This document shows, in pieces, positions 12,421 to 22,939 of a stretch of DNA of 64,000 bases. The DNA comes from Sipunculus nudus. Taxonomy: Eukaryota > Annelida > Sipuncula > Golfingiida > Sipunculidae. The notes beneath the pieces were generated by a model, which did no database searches, was not told the DNA's origin, and saw nothing but the letters and a program-made list of their open reading frames with translations. The position numbers and the translations under genes are program-made. The stretch covers positions 42,783,676 to 42,847,675 of the forward strand of contig CM049311.1 in the NCBI GenBank assembly GCA_026874595.1, in the 5' to 3' direction. The stretch's first letter is position 1; each line of letters opens with the position of its first letter.

Positions 12421-12592
12421 GCACACAATTCAGATTTGCTGCACACTTTCCTGCAGCCTATGGCAGGCAGCGGGAAGCATGCTGCTAGCTGCAGCCTTCC
12501 TGCACACTCTTCTTGCAGCCTATTTTGGTTTCTGCTGCTTTGCAGCACGGTTGCAGCAAAGCAGCGGCAAACTTTTCATTTTGCTTAGGGTA

Positions 12593-13735
12593 AGAATATG
12601 AAAAGCTAAGAGGAAAGGGGCCCTCCTACTTCGTTATAGTAAAGTTCTAAATATATGATTGCAAACTAATACTCTGACAAGACTGTCATGAAGAAAAACA
12701 GTAAAATTTTGAGATACTGTGATGCATATGAAAATTTACAGATGGACAGGCAAGTGGACAGAATGGACTAATACCTTTATTTCACTTTCAAGGGAATAAT
12801 GCATTTAAGTTTATATATAATCCTATTTTTTTAAGCATATCCACTTTTTCCATTAAGAAGTTTTTATCTGAATCATTTTTTTATTTACAGGTTTTATAAA
12901 TTTTTAATAAAAAACCTGAAAATATAAGTTAAAATATTAGAATTGTTGCAAAAGTTGCAATCATTATATATACAGAGTAAAAAAAACTGAAACTATAAGT
13001 TAAAATGTTAGAATTGTTGCAAAAGTTGCAATCATCATATATCCAGAGTGTAGCTCATATTTGGTCATATTATGCATACACATATATTTTATTCATATTG
13101 AATCACTATTAAAAAGTTTTGCACATTGGAGTTTTCAGTACATGCTTAATTTGATTCACCAAAATAAAATAAAAGTAAATTTGATAAAATAAAACATCTT
13201 TTCAAATAAAGTATACACACTGTTGGTTGAATGAGGGACAAACAATATCATTGTGCTAATTACTTTCCCAGTTTTAATTTATTACTGGAATTAATAGTCA
13301 ATTTCACACCGGATGAAGTTTTTACTCTTCTGAAGTAAGGAATTACTTATCTGATGAACATCCACACTTTCAGAACAATACACCACTTTGTGGACACAAT
13401 TAAATGTACACTTTAATCATTGTAACCCTGGTGGTACAATACAAAATCTAAAAAGTAGCATAGCCTAGAATAAAAATGAATCAAATACAGAAAATAATAA
13501 CATTCATCTAGTTTATGCACCATCGGGGGGGGGGGGGGGAGGGGGGGAGTGCAGGGCAGAGGGGAAGCCTGCTGGTAGTGGCCAGGCTGACCCAAGGCCA
13601 GCATAATGCAAGTGAAGGCTGTACTACTAGGTGGGCTAGATGTAAAAAACATTTGACATGGTGTATGAAAACATGAATAAAAACTATTCTTTCCAATCAA
13701 TTTCTTTGAAATTTCCGATTTTAAAAGATTAAATC
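12593..13735 (+). repeat. Dispersed repeat, long copy also at 26645-27775
   Basis: Collinear with 26645-27775 at high similarity: aaaggggccctcctactt, ctctgacaagactgt, acagatggacaggcaagtgg, then a G-rich stretch and aatgcaagtgaaggctgta. This is the 5' body of a HINE-A subtype; the core follows directly. Contains a poly-G run at 13526-13547. Confidence 0.75.
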
Positions 13736-13737
13736 CT

Positions 13738-13764
13738 TATATATATATATATATATATATATAT
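13738..13764. repeat. (TA)n microsatellite
   Basis: AT dinucleotide run of about 13 units inside the HINE-A core; related copies have only tatatatg here. Confidence 0.9.
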
Positions 13765-13767
13765 GCT

Positions 13768-15076
13768 GTGAAAATTAAATCAACAGTGCCAAAGTTGGAC
13801 AAAATTTAAGGTATTGATTTTTTATTTATGCTAATAACTTGAAAAATTTGCAAAATTCAGATCTAATTTTGGGTAAACAATTGAATCTTGATTAAATAAA
13901 GTTATATTCCTGAAAAAAAGTCTCTAGGTCCAGCAATTCTCATGTTAGGTGAGTAAATATATTTCCTGATTTTTTAAAAAATTGCATTATGTTTTGGCCC
14001 ATAACTTCAAAATAATACCCAATACTGACCTAATGTTTGGTATGGTCATAGAAAATGTATGAAAGAATGTGAATACTAAATACGATCAAAAACAGATCAG
14101 TGGTTTTGATATTAGGCAGCCTTGAAGTGTAACAATGGCTTTTTTTTTATGGAAAACAGAGTTTTTTTTCCCTTAATATCTCTAAGGAACGAAGTCCTTA
14201 TGACCCAATTTTCGGTATGGTAGGAGATTTTGGGGACATCTAAAATTATGCCAACAGCCTGGGGAGCATAGAGATGTGCACTGAATGACCTACAGTCATC
14301 AAAGTGGACTGCTTGACAATGTAAGGGAATACAACAAGATCCTCCAAAAAAATTCAATAACTAGCCTAATTTTGCAGATTTTATTTTCAAATTTCAGATT
14401 TTAACAGATTAAATCCTTATGTATACATGCTGTGAAAATTAAATCCACAGTACTTACAGGAAAAAAACGTGCCGTGGCCAAAGTTGGGCAAAATTTAAGG
14501 TACCAATTTTATATTTTTGCCAATATTTAAAAAAATTTAACAGATTTTGATCTAATTTTTGGTATACAATTAAATTTTGATTAATTAAAGTTGTATTACT
14601 GGAAAAAAGTCCCTACCTTTAACACTTTTGGTCTTAAGTGACCAAATATCTTCCTGATTTTTTTACAAAGTCCATTATGTTTGGGCCCATAACTTTTTTA
14701 AATTATATAATACTGACTTAATACCTGGCATGTACATAGGCACTATATAGAGGAATATTTATGGTAAATATGAAGAAAACCTGATGAGTGGTTTTGATAT
14801 TAGGCAGTCCTGAAGTGTGAAAATAGATTTCTAATAAAAAATTGAGGTTTTTCCTTAATATCTCAAAGGAACGAAGTCCTATTGACCCAATTTTCGGCAT
14901 GGTAGGAGATTTTGGGGACATCTAACTGTATGCCGAATTTCAGATTCGTAGGTCCAACGGTGTCGAAACGTGCCAGTCTTACGGACGGACATCCGGACAG
15001 ACGGACGGACGGACGGACGACGGACAATGGACCACGACTATAGCTCAGATGACTTATAGTCAGCTGAGTTAAAAAT
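13768..15076 (+). repeat. Two successive HINE-A terminal cores with (ACGG)n and stem-loop
   Basis: Core copies begin at about 13768 and 14415 (each with tgctgtgaaaattaaatc and gtgccaaag/gtggccaaag). The second runs through a cggacggacggacgg tract (14978-15024) into the stem-loop ending CAGCTGAGTTAAAAA at 15076. The order core, microsatellite, hairpin is the diagnostic layout of the family. Confidence 0.8.
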
Positions 15077-15474
15077 CGTTAAAAAAACCTGAACAAATAC
15101 AGGTGATGCCACCAGTCTGGAGAAACTGATGAAACACTCCATGATCAATATCCATGCAAACAATTATGGTGATCTCTGCATTAGTTGTTCAGATACTTCA
15201 GCTTTTGTATCAAATTTTCCATTATCCTGAGCTGTACTTTGGAGTGCTATAGCTCAAAGGATATGGGTAACTGAGACCTAATTTCAGGTTTCCATGGAGA
15301 CTTTTCATGGGTCTCCCTGTGTGTCAAGAATTAAGATTCTAGGTCCAGTTGTTACGATTTGTACCCTGTTGAGAGATAACATCCTTAGAGGTCTCAAAAA
15401 TAGGGGAAATAAATTGTAAACATTTGAAAAAATACATATGGCGCCACCAGTCTGCAGGAACTGATGGAACACCT
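15077..15474 (+). repeat. HINE-A subfamily unit, left of solo LTR
   Basis: Standard about 340-bp unit (ccaccagtctgg, ttcaggtttccatggaga, attctaggtccagttgtta) broken at ggaacacct by the LTR and resumed at 16280. Confidence 0.75.
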
Positions 15475-16279
15475 TGTCACACCACACACGCAGCGGACAT
15501 ATATTCCCCGAGTTCTTTCACACTGAAAAGTCCAAAATACCACTCGTCTGAACTGAAGAACACGGTTTATTCCGGTAACATCCAACGACGGATGGCCACC
15601 GTCGTCGTTGACTGGCTCCAATCTCACAATAACAACGTCTTCAACAAATACAAATCACGTATATCTTTTTATGCCCTTTTCGGCTACAACTATCTATATT
15701 CTCTCCAGGACTAATACTGTCCTCACGGAATTTATAACACACCCCGCTCGGTGTTCAACTAATCCGTCGTTGACATAAAACGACCTGTCACCAGTTGACG
15801 GTTCACTTCTTCCTTTTTCACCGGCCTTGACACCGCCCTATTTATACCAGGGTAACCGAAACTTCTAGAAGTCTCTAGAATAATCAAGTCGTTTCTTGTC
15901 AAGACTAGCACCTACGGGATTTTCTAGAATTTACCTATTGGAAAATACACATTACCTGAATTCTCTATAACCTTCTGTCATCTAATTATAATAAATAATG
16001 GTACAGTAAGTACATTTACTTACATAATAAATAATATACTATTGAATAACCCACCAGCGTCGTCAGCACGGATGTAAACAAACATGATGACAACAACATC
16101 TGACAACTTTACCAATTATTATTAACTCCGTCTCTCCAACTACACTTTATGATCTGATATTCCAATTTAATATATACTGACCTGCTACTGCACCGCATAA
16201 ATTATATTTTCCCTAACTTATTTCATTATTTTATGAAATTCCATTTGACATACACCAGGCGGCTTGCACATTTGTGTCA
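15475..16279 (+). mobile_element. Solo LTR (805 bp), 5-bp target duplication
   Basis: Begins TGTCACACC and ends GTGTCA, so it has the TG...CA ends of an LTR, and is flanked by the direct repeat CACCT (15470-15474, 16280-16284). Surrounding HINE-A copies show the uninterrupted site (gatggaacacctcatgatca near 8770). A TATA-like ctatttatacc near 15838 followed by AATAAA near 15990 is compatible with U3-R order on the plus strand. No internal retrotransposon genes are adjacent, so it is the product of LTR-LTR recombination. A 5-bp duplication is usual for Ty3/gypsy and many other LTR elements. Confidence 0.8.
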
Positions 16280-16284
16280 CACCT

Positions 16285-16741
16285 CTTGATCAATATGTAT
16301 GCCAAAATCATGACCATCAGTATTGTAGTTATTGAGATGTTGCAGTTTGTTTTTATCAAGTTTTCCATTATTCTGGAAAAATCGAAAAATAGAGGTGGCG
16401 CCATCCGTCTGCAAAAATTGATGAAACATCTCATGATCAATATGTATGCCAAAAATCATGAACATCAGTGATGTAGTTTATAGATATTGAAGTTTTTTTT
16501 GTATGAATTTTTTTACTATTCTGGGGGGTACTTTGGGGCCCAATAGCTCGAAGGATATGGGTAACAGATACCTTATTTCTGGTTTCCAAGGAATTTTCAT
16601 GGACCTCTCAGAATGTCAAGTTACAAAATTCTAGGTCCAGCGGTTACGATTTGTGCCTGGTTAACGGACAGACGGACGACGGACGACGGACAAAGAGTGA
16701 TCACTATAGCTCATATGACTTACAGTCAGCTGAGCTAAAAA
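16285..16741 (+). repeat. HINE-A subfamily, right of solo LTR, to 3' end
   Basis: Resumes cttgatcaatatgtatgcca and finishes with gacggacgacggac, the stem-loop and CAGCTGAGCTAAAAA at 16741. Confidence 0.75.
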
Positions 16742-17159
16742 CTCAGGACCATTTGGTCTCACAATTATTGAAGACATGCAATTATTAAAGACCAATGCAT
16801 CCAACATTGCCAAGTGAGACTGAGTCTGTTTCCCTGAAAATCAGTATACACACAAATACCCAACTACAAAACAAAATCTGGAAAAAGAGGGAGCAAGAAA
16901 TCTCAATGTATGTCATATTTGCCCAGGAAGACATTAAAGCTGCTCTCACTTTGCACTTTTATGTAAACACAATTTATCAACATGTGTTTGACCATGTATA
17001 TCAAATCTATCGTTATAATGATACTGGCTGCATAATACTTAAATAACACTTGATTTGTTTATCCCATCAACCTTTGTGGTTGGAGGGGGCTATAAACCAA
17101 ACCTTAAGTAAACACCAGTGGGTTTGAGGTAAGGCAAGCTTGAAAAATTTTAGTTGGTT
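16742..17159. other. Unassigned, no gene seen
   Basis: An 83-residue plus-strand frame (16795-17046) has no recognisable domain and no splice context I can support. Confidence 0.4.
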
Positions 17160-17163
17160 TTAA

Positions 17164-17945
17164 AGCTCGGCATACACGTTGCGACGCGACTTGACTCAAC
17201 TCAACTGGGCCCGACTGAACAGTTTTCTTCAAGTTGTCTACAGTTTCTTCCAGTTTTTGACCATGCAGACTGACGAAAACTGGAGTGCATATACATCACG
17301 ACCCGACTCAACTCAACTGGATCGACGACAAAGGCGGTACATTCAAATCAACCAAAATGGTGACAAGCATGTAACATATGAAAGCAGTCATTAATACATG
17401 TCATTTTATTTTTCAGTGTACATGTATCTGTATGTCGCCCTTTCAATTCTTCCCATCGCAAAAATGAATAATTTGGTTTGATATAATTTTAGTCTATAAA
17501 ATAGTATTCGATGTCCTGTGATATACACTATATATTCTACATCCGTGAACATGAAGCATATTGATATTATGCTGACATTGTACTGGTGACATTGGCTATA
17601 CAGATCTATATTCATATATAATGCGCGCATAGTGCTCATGTAATGTTTTGTTGTCTTTCTCTGCACCATACAATTTTGGCCAAGAAGATCACATTACCGA
17701 GGCACTCATGTACGTGATCAGAGACGTACATGTGATTGGTTGCTGACTGTACTTCTGAACGACGCGACTCAACTGGACACGATTTTTTCTGACACTGCCA
17801 GAAACAAAAAACTGACGCCGACTGGTGCCGACTCTGGTTGAGTCGGGTCGTTTTCGCGCATACACTTTGCGACGCGACTAACTCAACTCAACTAAACAGT
17901 TTTTGACCTGTTTAGTTGAGTCGGGTCGCAACGTGTATGCCGGCC
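17164..17945. mobile_element. TTAA-flanked MITE, 782 bp
   Basis: Inward-read ends are AGCTCGGCATACACGTTGCG and GGCCGGCATACACGTTGCG, flanked by TTAA at 17160-17163 and 17946-17949. The motif ACCCGACTCAACT recurs inside in both orientations (near 17301, 17835 and 17925), giving further fold-back potential. TTAA specificity is typical of piggyBac-type transposases; none is encoded here. Confidence 0.8.
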
Positions 17946-17955
17946 TTAAGGTGTA

Positions 17956-18506
17956 AACAAGGGACCCATGGGTCACTGTGCTCAGCTGAAGTTGACCATG
18001 AAGATAAAAATTTAAAATAATATCAAATGGAGAAAAAGTCTAAGAGGAAAAGGTAATATAGGCCATTGCTGGTTGACATGATTGGTTTGTTCTGATGAGT
18101 AAGACATTTTTGCAAATAATATGTTGTGACCAGACCATGCATTTCCTAATGTTAAAATTGAAGCATGTGAGCAGTTTGTGAACATAAGATGTAAATTATT
18201 ACCATGATAATTGGTTGGCTTTTTGATATAAATTGTTGACAGTTCAGTAGTTTACACATTTGTTTAACTGGATCTATTTTTTATAATATATATTATTAGT
18301 TATATGTATTTTTTTTTTATTTTATAAAATCTATACAGTTGAAATATTACTAATGCCCCAGTCCACAGGTGCATGGACTTGGTGGTGGTGTGGAATGATG
18401 GGAGTTATAACATCTCTGTATTATTATAGTGTATATACATAGGATTTTCACTTAATTCAACAATGCATATAGAATAGAAAAGTTCATTCACAATAACATG
18501 ATATTT
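17956..18506 (+). repeat. HINE-A 5' end and truncated body
   Basis: Starts AACAAGGGACCCATGGGTCA with CTCAGCTGA shortly after, the best-preserved form of the family 5' end, and later shows the ccccagtccacaggtgca phrase found near 28470 and 51390. No 3' end is seen before the HINE-B start at 18507. Confidence 0.65.
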
Positions 18507-18560
18507 AACAAGGCCTACAGGCCTAATGCTAACCTGTGCAATAAGATATTCACAAGTATA
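18507..18560 (+). repeat. HINE-B 5' end, interrupted by TE1 copy 2
   Basis: AACAAGGCCTACAGGCCTAA then TGCTAACCTGTGC, the family start; the same element resumes at 23534. Confidence 0.8.
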
Positions 18561-18690
18561 CCGTATTGACGTAATAAGCGCCCCTTCCGTAATAAGCGAC
18601 CCCCCTCCCCCAAACCGGATTTGGGATAACTTTACGAAAACTAAGGAATGAGCCATCCTATAATCTCACTTTCCTCCCAAGCCAATATAA

Positions 18691-19302
18691 CAAAACTGCC
18701 CTCGGCTCGACATAGTGAAAGTGAATGCGGAAATCTTCGGCAACGCCGGGAAGGAGGTAAGAACGGAAGATGTATTGCTTCAAAAAGTCCAAAAACCTCT
18801 AATTAAGGGGCTGGCTAAGCTAGTCAGCCTTATGGACGCTTTCATTTCGGCGGAAAAGGGAGAAGCCGGTCCCTCGCCAGATACAGTAAAACAGTCGATC
18901 TCTGAAGCCTTAGCGCTTCTGGCTGACAGCTCTCACGAAGTTGATACACGGAGAAGGGCCATATTCGAATCCGCTATAAACCCCGAATTCAAACAGCTGT
19001 GCAAGGATGACACCCCAGTGACCACCCTCCTGTTCGGCGAGGAACTGGGGAAACATATCACTGAGATAAAGGAAACAAACAAACTGATTTCAAACGTGAA
19101 CAAGAATAACAGTGCCAGTGGAACACCCAGAGGGTTCAAAAGGAAGTTTCCTTTTTTAGGCAGAAAACTCAACATGTCAGGCCGCCAAAATTATCACCAC
19201 CAAGCCAAACAAGCAAGAGGGCCAGGCGAAAGCCAGAGGCAGAGGGGCGGAATATCCCACAGGCCAAGAGGCAGGGGAAACTACAGACGCAGCCCATATT
19301 GA
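18691..19302 (+). pseudogene. DIRS ORF1 (Gag-like), 5' truncated
   Basis: An open frame of about 200 codons follows a stop at 18688-18690. The first ATG is about 40 codons in (18832), so the natural N-terminus is missing; DIRS ORF1 proteins are usually roughly twice this length. The visible part is helical and charged (EVDTRRRAIFESAINPEFKQ, then LCKDDTPVTTLLFGEEL) and ends in a Gly/Arg/Gln-rich basic tail (RGPGESQRQRGG, RPRGRGNYRR) suited to nucleic-acid binding. The stop codon overlaps the next frame by four bases, as in compact retroelements. Assignment rests on position before the RT and tail composition, not on a catalytic motif. Confidence 0.65.
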
Positions 19303-20519
19303 CACAGGTGAGAAATTCACTTTCCTCCGCTAGCAATGCTGCTAACAGTGGACCTTTCCAAGCAGGAAATATAAGGAATCATTACCATGAATGGATAAAA
19401 ATAACATCTGACCCAGCCATTCTAAATTTAGTTCTTGGTTGTGAAATAGAATTCATACAAAAGCCAGTACAATTCAAACCCACAAATTGCAATTTCAGCA
19501 TTGCTGAATCTACAGCTTTGCGACAAGAAATTTTGAAACTTTTGGAGAAAAAGGTGATAGAAATTAGTAACTTTGAAGCCGGCCAATTTGTCTCCCCGAT
19601 ATTTCTCAGACCCAAAAAAGATGGGTCTTATCGCATGATCCTAAACTTGAAGAAATTGAATAAAACTGTAAAATACAGACACTTCAAAATGGAAAGTATT
19701 CAAACCTGCATTCAACTGGTAACACCTGGATGTTACATGGCCTCGATTGACCTCTCTGATGCCTACTACACAGTACCAGTAGATGAACATTATAGGAAAT
19801 TCATGAAATTCTGTTTTGATGACACCCTGTATCACTTTACTTGTCAGGCCAATGGACTAACCTCGGCACCACTTCAGTTCACTACACTGCTAAAACCAGT
19901 CATGGCTTCATTGAGGAAACAAGGAATTATTGCCAGTAGCTATTTGGATGACATCTTTTTTATGGCTGACACATACGAAAATTGTGATAAAAAGGTGTCC
20001 TCTGCTATGGATTTGCTGAACAAATAAGGATTTTATATTAACATGAAGAAATCTGTGCTAAAACCTTCTCAGGTACTTAAACACCTTGGGTTCACTATTG
20101 ACTCAAGAGACATGTCGGTGTCCTTAAATGAGGACAAGATCAACAAAATTAACCAATTAAGCCAAGTTCTCCTTAGCTCAAATTTGGTAAGAATCCGCAC
20201 AGTTGCTAAAGTGGTTGGCACTCTGGTCTCTTGCGCACCAGGTGTGAAACACGCGGCTCTGTTCTACAGGCAACTAGACATTGAAAAAGGTAAAGCCTTA
20301 AAACAAAATCAGGGCAATTTCAATGCTAACATGAGTATATCAGACAGTGCAAAATCTGATTTAAAATGGTGGGCAGGTAATGTCAGAGCAGACAAGCGAC
20401 CAATATCCATTAGTAACCCCACTGTTACACTACAAACAGATGCATCAAATGCAGGTTGGGGTGCTACACGCCCTAACAGAATGACCACTGGACAGGAATG
20501 GACACTTTTGCCCACATAA
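19299..20519 (+). pseudogene. DIRS reverse transcriptase and start of RNase H, with nonsense codon
   Basis: The RT fold is clear in the first segment (19299-20027): SPIFLRPKKDGSYRMILNL (fingers, residues 99-117), ASIDLSDAYY with the first catalytic Asp (148-157), NGLTSAPLQFT (185-195) and the YLDD catalytic pair (215-218). A TAA at 20025-20027 interrupts the frame; the same frame continues from 20028 through HLGFTID and an RT connection region. It ends with the first RNase H aspartate motif, TLQTDASNAGWGA, before a stop at 20517-20519. The RNase H domain then continues in another frame from about 20498, so a one-base indel lies near 20490-20518. The enzyme would copy element RNA into DNA; this copy is broken. 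Confidence 0.85.
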
Positions 20520-21310
20520 ATTACTTGGAATTAAAAGCTGCCTTTTTGGGCCTGAATTCTATGTGTAAAGACATTAATGACACTCATGTTTTGATTCAAC
20601 TATACAATGTCACAGCGGTGGCGTATATCAATAACATGGGGGGAACAAGATCTGTTCTTTGTAATAATGTTGCCAGGGATATCTGGTCTTGGTGCCGCAA
20701 TAAAAACATTTGGCTAACCGCCACACATATTCCGGGCTCAGAAAACATTGAAGCTGACTTAGCGAGTAGGAAATTTGATGATAGGTCTCAATGGAAGCTC
20801 GATGCTCACATCTTCAATATGATATCAGATTTGTGGGGGGTTCCAGACATTGACATGTTCGCTTCCCATATAAACTTTCAGTGCAAACCCTTTGTCTCAT
20901 GGAGAGCAGACCCTGAAGCATGGGCTGTTGATGCATTCACACTTAATTGGCATAATCAGTTTTTATGGATTTTCCCTCCTTTCAGCCTGCTGACTCGCAT
21001 CCTGCAGAAAATCAGAGAAGACAACACCAGAGCTATAGTAGTAGTGCCGATCTGGCCAACTCAACCCTGGTGGCCACAGCTGCACCAGCTTCTGATCTGC
21101 CCACCACTGGAACTCCCGAACAGAAAAACTCTTCTGACTCTGCCACACAGTCCAGACCAAATACATCCCCTGTGGCCAAAAATGCGCTTGATGGCTTGCC
21201 ACTTATCCGGGAAAAACTGCAACGGCAAGGTATCCCCCGCCGAACGCAGGAAATTATCTTGTGCTCATGGAGAGATGCAACTAGAAAACAATACAAAGTG
21301 TATTTATTGA
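20498..21310 (+). pseudogene. DIRS RNase H remainder and methyltransferase-like region
   Basis: HINYLELKAAFLGL supplies the RNase H glutamate helix (residues 6-19). LYNVTAVAYINNMGGT (35-50) occupies the place where DIRS-type RNases H have an Asp-Asn pair; here the Asp position is Tyr (TAC at 20603). HIPGSENIEADLASRKF (87-103) keeps the last Asp. From about residue 117, GVPDIDMFASHINFQC, SWRADPEAWAVDAF and FPPFSLLTRIL match the region that follows RNase H in DIRS elements and is described as a Dam-like adenine methyltransferase; no intact DPPY-type motif is visible (IFPPF). The frame overlaps the recombinase frame from 20965, a normal DIRS arrangement. No start codon is needed; this is the shifted continuation of the RT frame. 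Confidence 0.75.
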
Positions 21311-22175
21311 AATGGATTCAATTTTGTGAGACTCTTAATATAAGCACCACAGAGCCATCGGTGGCTCAAGTTTTACAATTTTTTACCCACTTGTATGATT
21401 CCGGATTAGGTTACTCCGCCCTTAATACTACCAGGTCTGCGTTGTCAGCTGTGATTGATTTGAAGGATAGTACATTTACTATAGGGTGCCACCCTCTGAT
21501 ACAACGTTTTGTTAAAGCAGTCTTTCAGACAGACCAAGTCTGTCTAGATACTCTCATACATGGGACGTGAGCACAGTATTAGCATATTTGAAAACTTTAC
21601 ACCCAGCAAATGACATCCCACTTAAACAATTAAGTGGGAAATTAGCAATGCTGTGTGCATTAGTAACAGGGGCTAAATGCCAATCTTTACTTTTTATGAA
21701 TCTTGAAAACATTGTGATTGGTAAATCATCAGTTAAATTTATTATTACAGATCTGGTGAAACATTCAAGGCCGGGCAAGGCGTTACAAACACTAGTCCTT
21801 CCTGCCTACCCCTTAGATGAAAAACTTTGTGTAGCGTCATGCCTGCTGGCATATTTAGAGAGAACATTAGCTTTGAGAAACAGTAGCAGATTATTCATTA
21901 GTTTGTGTAAACCACACAAGGCCATCACCAGCTCCACTTTAGCCCGCTGGCTTAGTGATATATTGAAGAATGCAGGAGTAGACATACAAATATTCAAGGC
22001 TCATAGCACTAGAGCTGCCTCAGCTGGTGCAGCCAAGGTCATGAGCGTGCCAGTTAATACAATTCTTAAAACCGTAGGATGGAGCAGAGAGAGCACTTTT
22101 CGGAATTTTTATGTAAAACCATTCGCAGATGAGGAGAATTATGGCACTAGAGTTCTAGATAAGAATGCACAGTAA
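20965..22175 (+). pseudogene. DIRS tyrosine recombinase, frameshifted, catalytic Arg replaced
   Basis: The N-terminal part (20965-21570) has a Ser/Thr/Pro-rich lead and then the core-binding helices (LCSWRDATRKQYKVYLLKW, from about residue 95). A one-base shift near 21530 moves the frame; the downstream frame (in phase with 21567) carries the catalytic domain. Counted from 21567, box I reads TGAKCQSL with Lys37 (AAA at 21675) where the family has the first catalytic Arg; box II is AHSTRAAS (His146, Arg149); then GWSRESTFRNFY with Trp172 and the nucleophile Tyr182. Such enzymes integrate DIRS circular DNA without target duplication. Frameshift plus Arg-to-Lys make this copy inactive. Stop at 22173-22175. 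Confidence 0.85.
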
Positions 22176-22297
22176 TTAGTCGCACTAAGGCTCACTAGAT
22201 ATATGTCTATATACTTTTATGCATTAAACTATTGTTTTGGACATATTGGTCTTTTCATTATACATTCGAACCATGTGAGCTGCAAAATCTCTGTTGA

Positions 22298-22564
22298 TCT
22301 CAGAATGCTGCTGAGTAGGTAGAATTGTGAAATTAAACAAGACTTACCTGTAAGTTGCAGTTTGATTGAAATTCTACCAACTCAGCAGCAGCATTCGAGA
22401 TCAAGCGCCCTCCTCTTCCCACCCTTCCGTACTTCTTCACATGGTTCTCATGTGACAAAAAATGATGCTCCGATACGCATGCGCGATCTCGCATGCTGCT
22501 GATGAGTAGGTAGAATCTCAATCAAACTGCAACTTACAGGTAAGTCTTGTTTAATTTCACAATT
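22298..22564. repeat. DIRS 3' nested inverted repeats
   Basis: An about 80-bp arm at 22323-22402 (attaaacaagacttacctgt, aagttgcagtttgattgaa) is complementary to 22485-22564. In addition a 25-30-bp block at 22298-22326 (gaatgctgctgagtaggtag) is complementary to 22370-22402, so the same motif occurs three times in alternating orientation. This fits the right terminal repeat plus internal complementary region of DIRS elements, which template circle formation. Confidence 0.75.
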
Positions 22565-22939
22565 AAAACAAGGATGATTTTTTTTCATATGGTGCCATGT
22601 TCACCGCGTAAAATGTTCCCGAGTCAAGTGAATGCGGACGCTGTCAGCTGGCTTGCACACTGACATGCACGGAGACTCGCACCTGGCACTTCGATTACAA
22701 GACGACCAGTAGCGCGTTATAATTATAAATATGAAGTGGCCTTTCCTCAGGTGACACGAAATTCAATGTTTGTCAAGCTTGTATTATTGGACTACGTCAA
22801 GAAATGAATGTTTTATTATGGGTCAACAAAATTCAAGGAAGGGAACTTGGTTTCCGCGGGTTATAAATATGACGAATTTCCTCACAATTTTTAAACAAAA
22901 ACCCTGATTTGGTGCATATACGCACTGAAGTTAATATCT
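22565..22939 (+). other. TE1/DIRS junction segment, unassigned
   Basis: No coding signal. Not clearly alignable with TE1 copy 1, so the exact right junction of the DIRS element is unresolved between about 22565 and 22900. Confidence 0.4.

Larger units (their letters stand above)
10269..12590. mobile_element. TA-flanked DNA transposon with GC-rich subterminal tandem arrays (TE2)
   Basis: Inward-read termini are CCCTTAGCAAAA and CCCTAAGCAAAA, followed on both sides by CTTGCCGC/TTTGCCGC and GCTGCAA-rich sequence. TA lies at 10267-10268 and 12591-12592. The flanking sequence joins without interruption in the related copy at about 26600-26650 (ttttttcatatatacaagca), giving the empty site. Tandem GCAGCC arrays sit near each end (10415-10765 and 12004-12420). 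No transposase frame is recognisable in the 10770-11990 interior. Reading frames through the arrays are repeat artefacts. Confidence 0.8.
18691..22564 (+). mobile_element. Degenerate DIRS-like tyrosine-recombinase retrotransposon
   Basis: Carries in order a Gag-like basic tail, reverse transcriptase, RNase H, a DIRS methyltransferase-like region and an overlapping tyrosine recombinase, the order characteristic of DIRS retrotransposons, which lack DDE integrase. A complex inverted repeat closes the 3' side (22298-22564). The left terminus appears lost: similarity to TE1 stops at about 18690 and the first frame is open but begins without a proper start. Lesions: nonsense codon at 20025-20027, frameshifts near 20490-20518 and 21530, and two catalytic substitutions. 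Not expected to be autonomous. Confidence 0.85.

Noticed and set aside
18555-18620. Promoter of the DIRS element
   Set aside because: The stretch is the TE1 terminal repeat, shared with 3400-3458; the true DIRS 5' end is missing.
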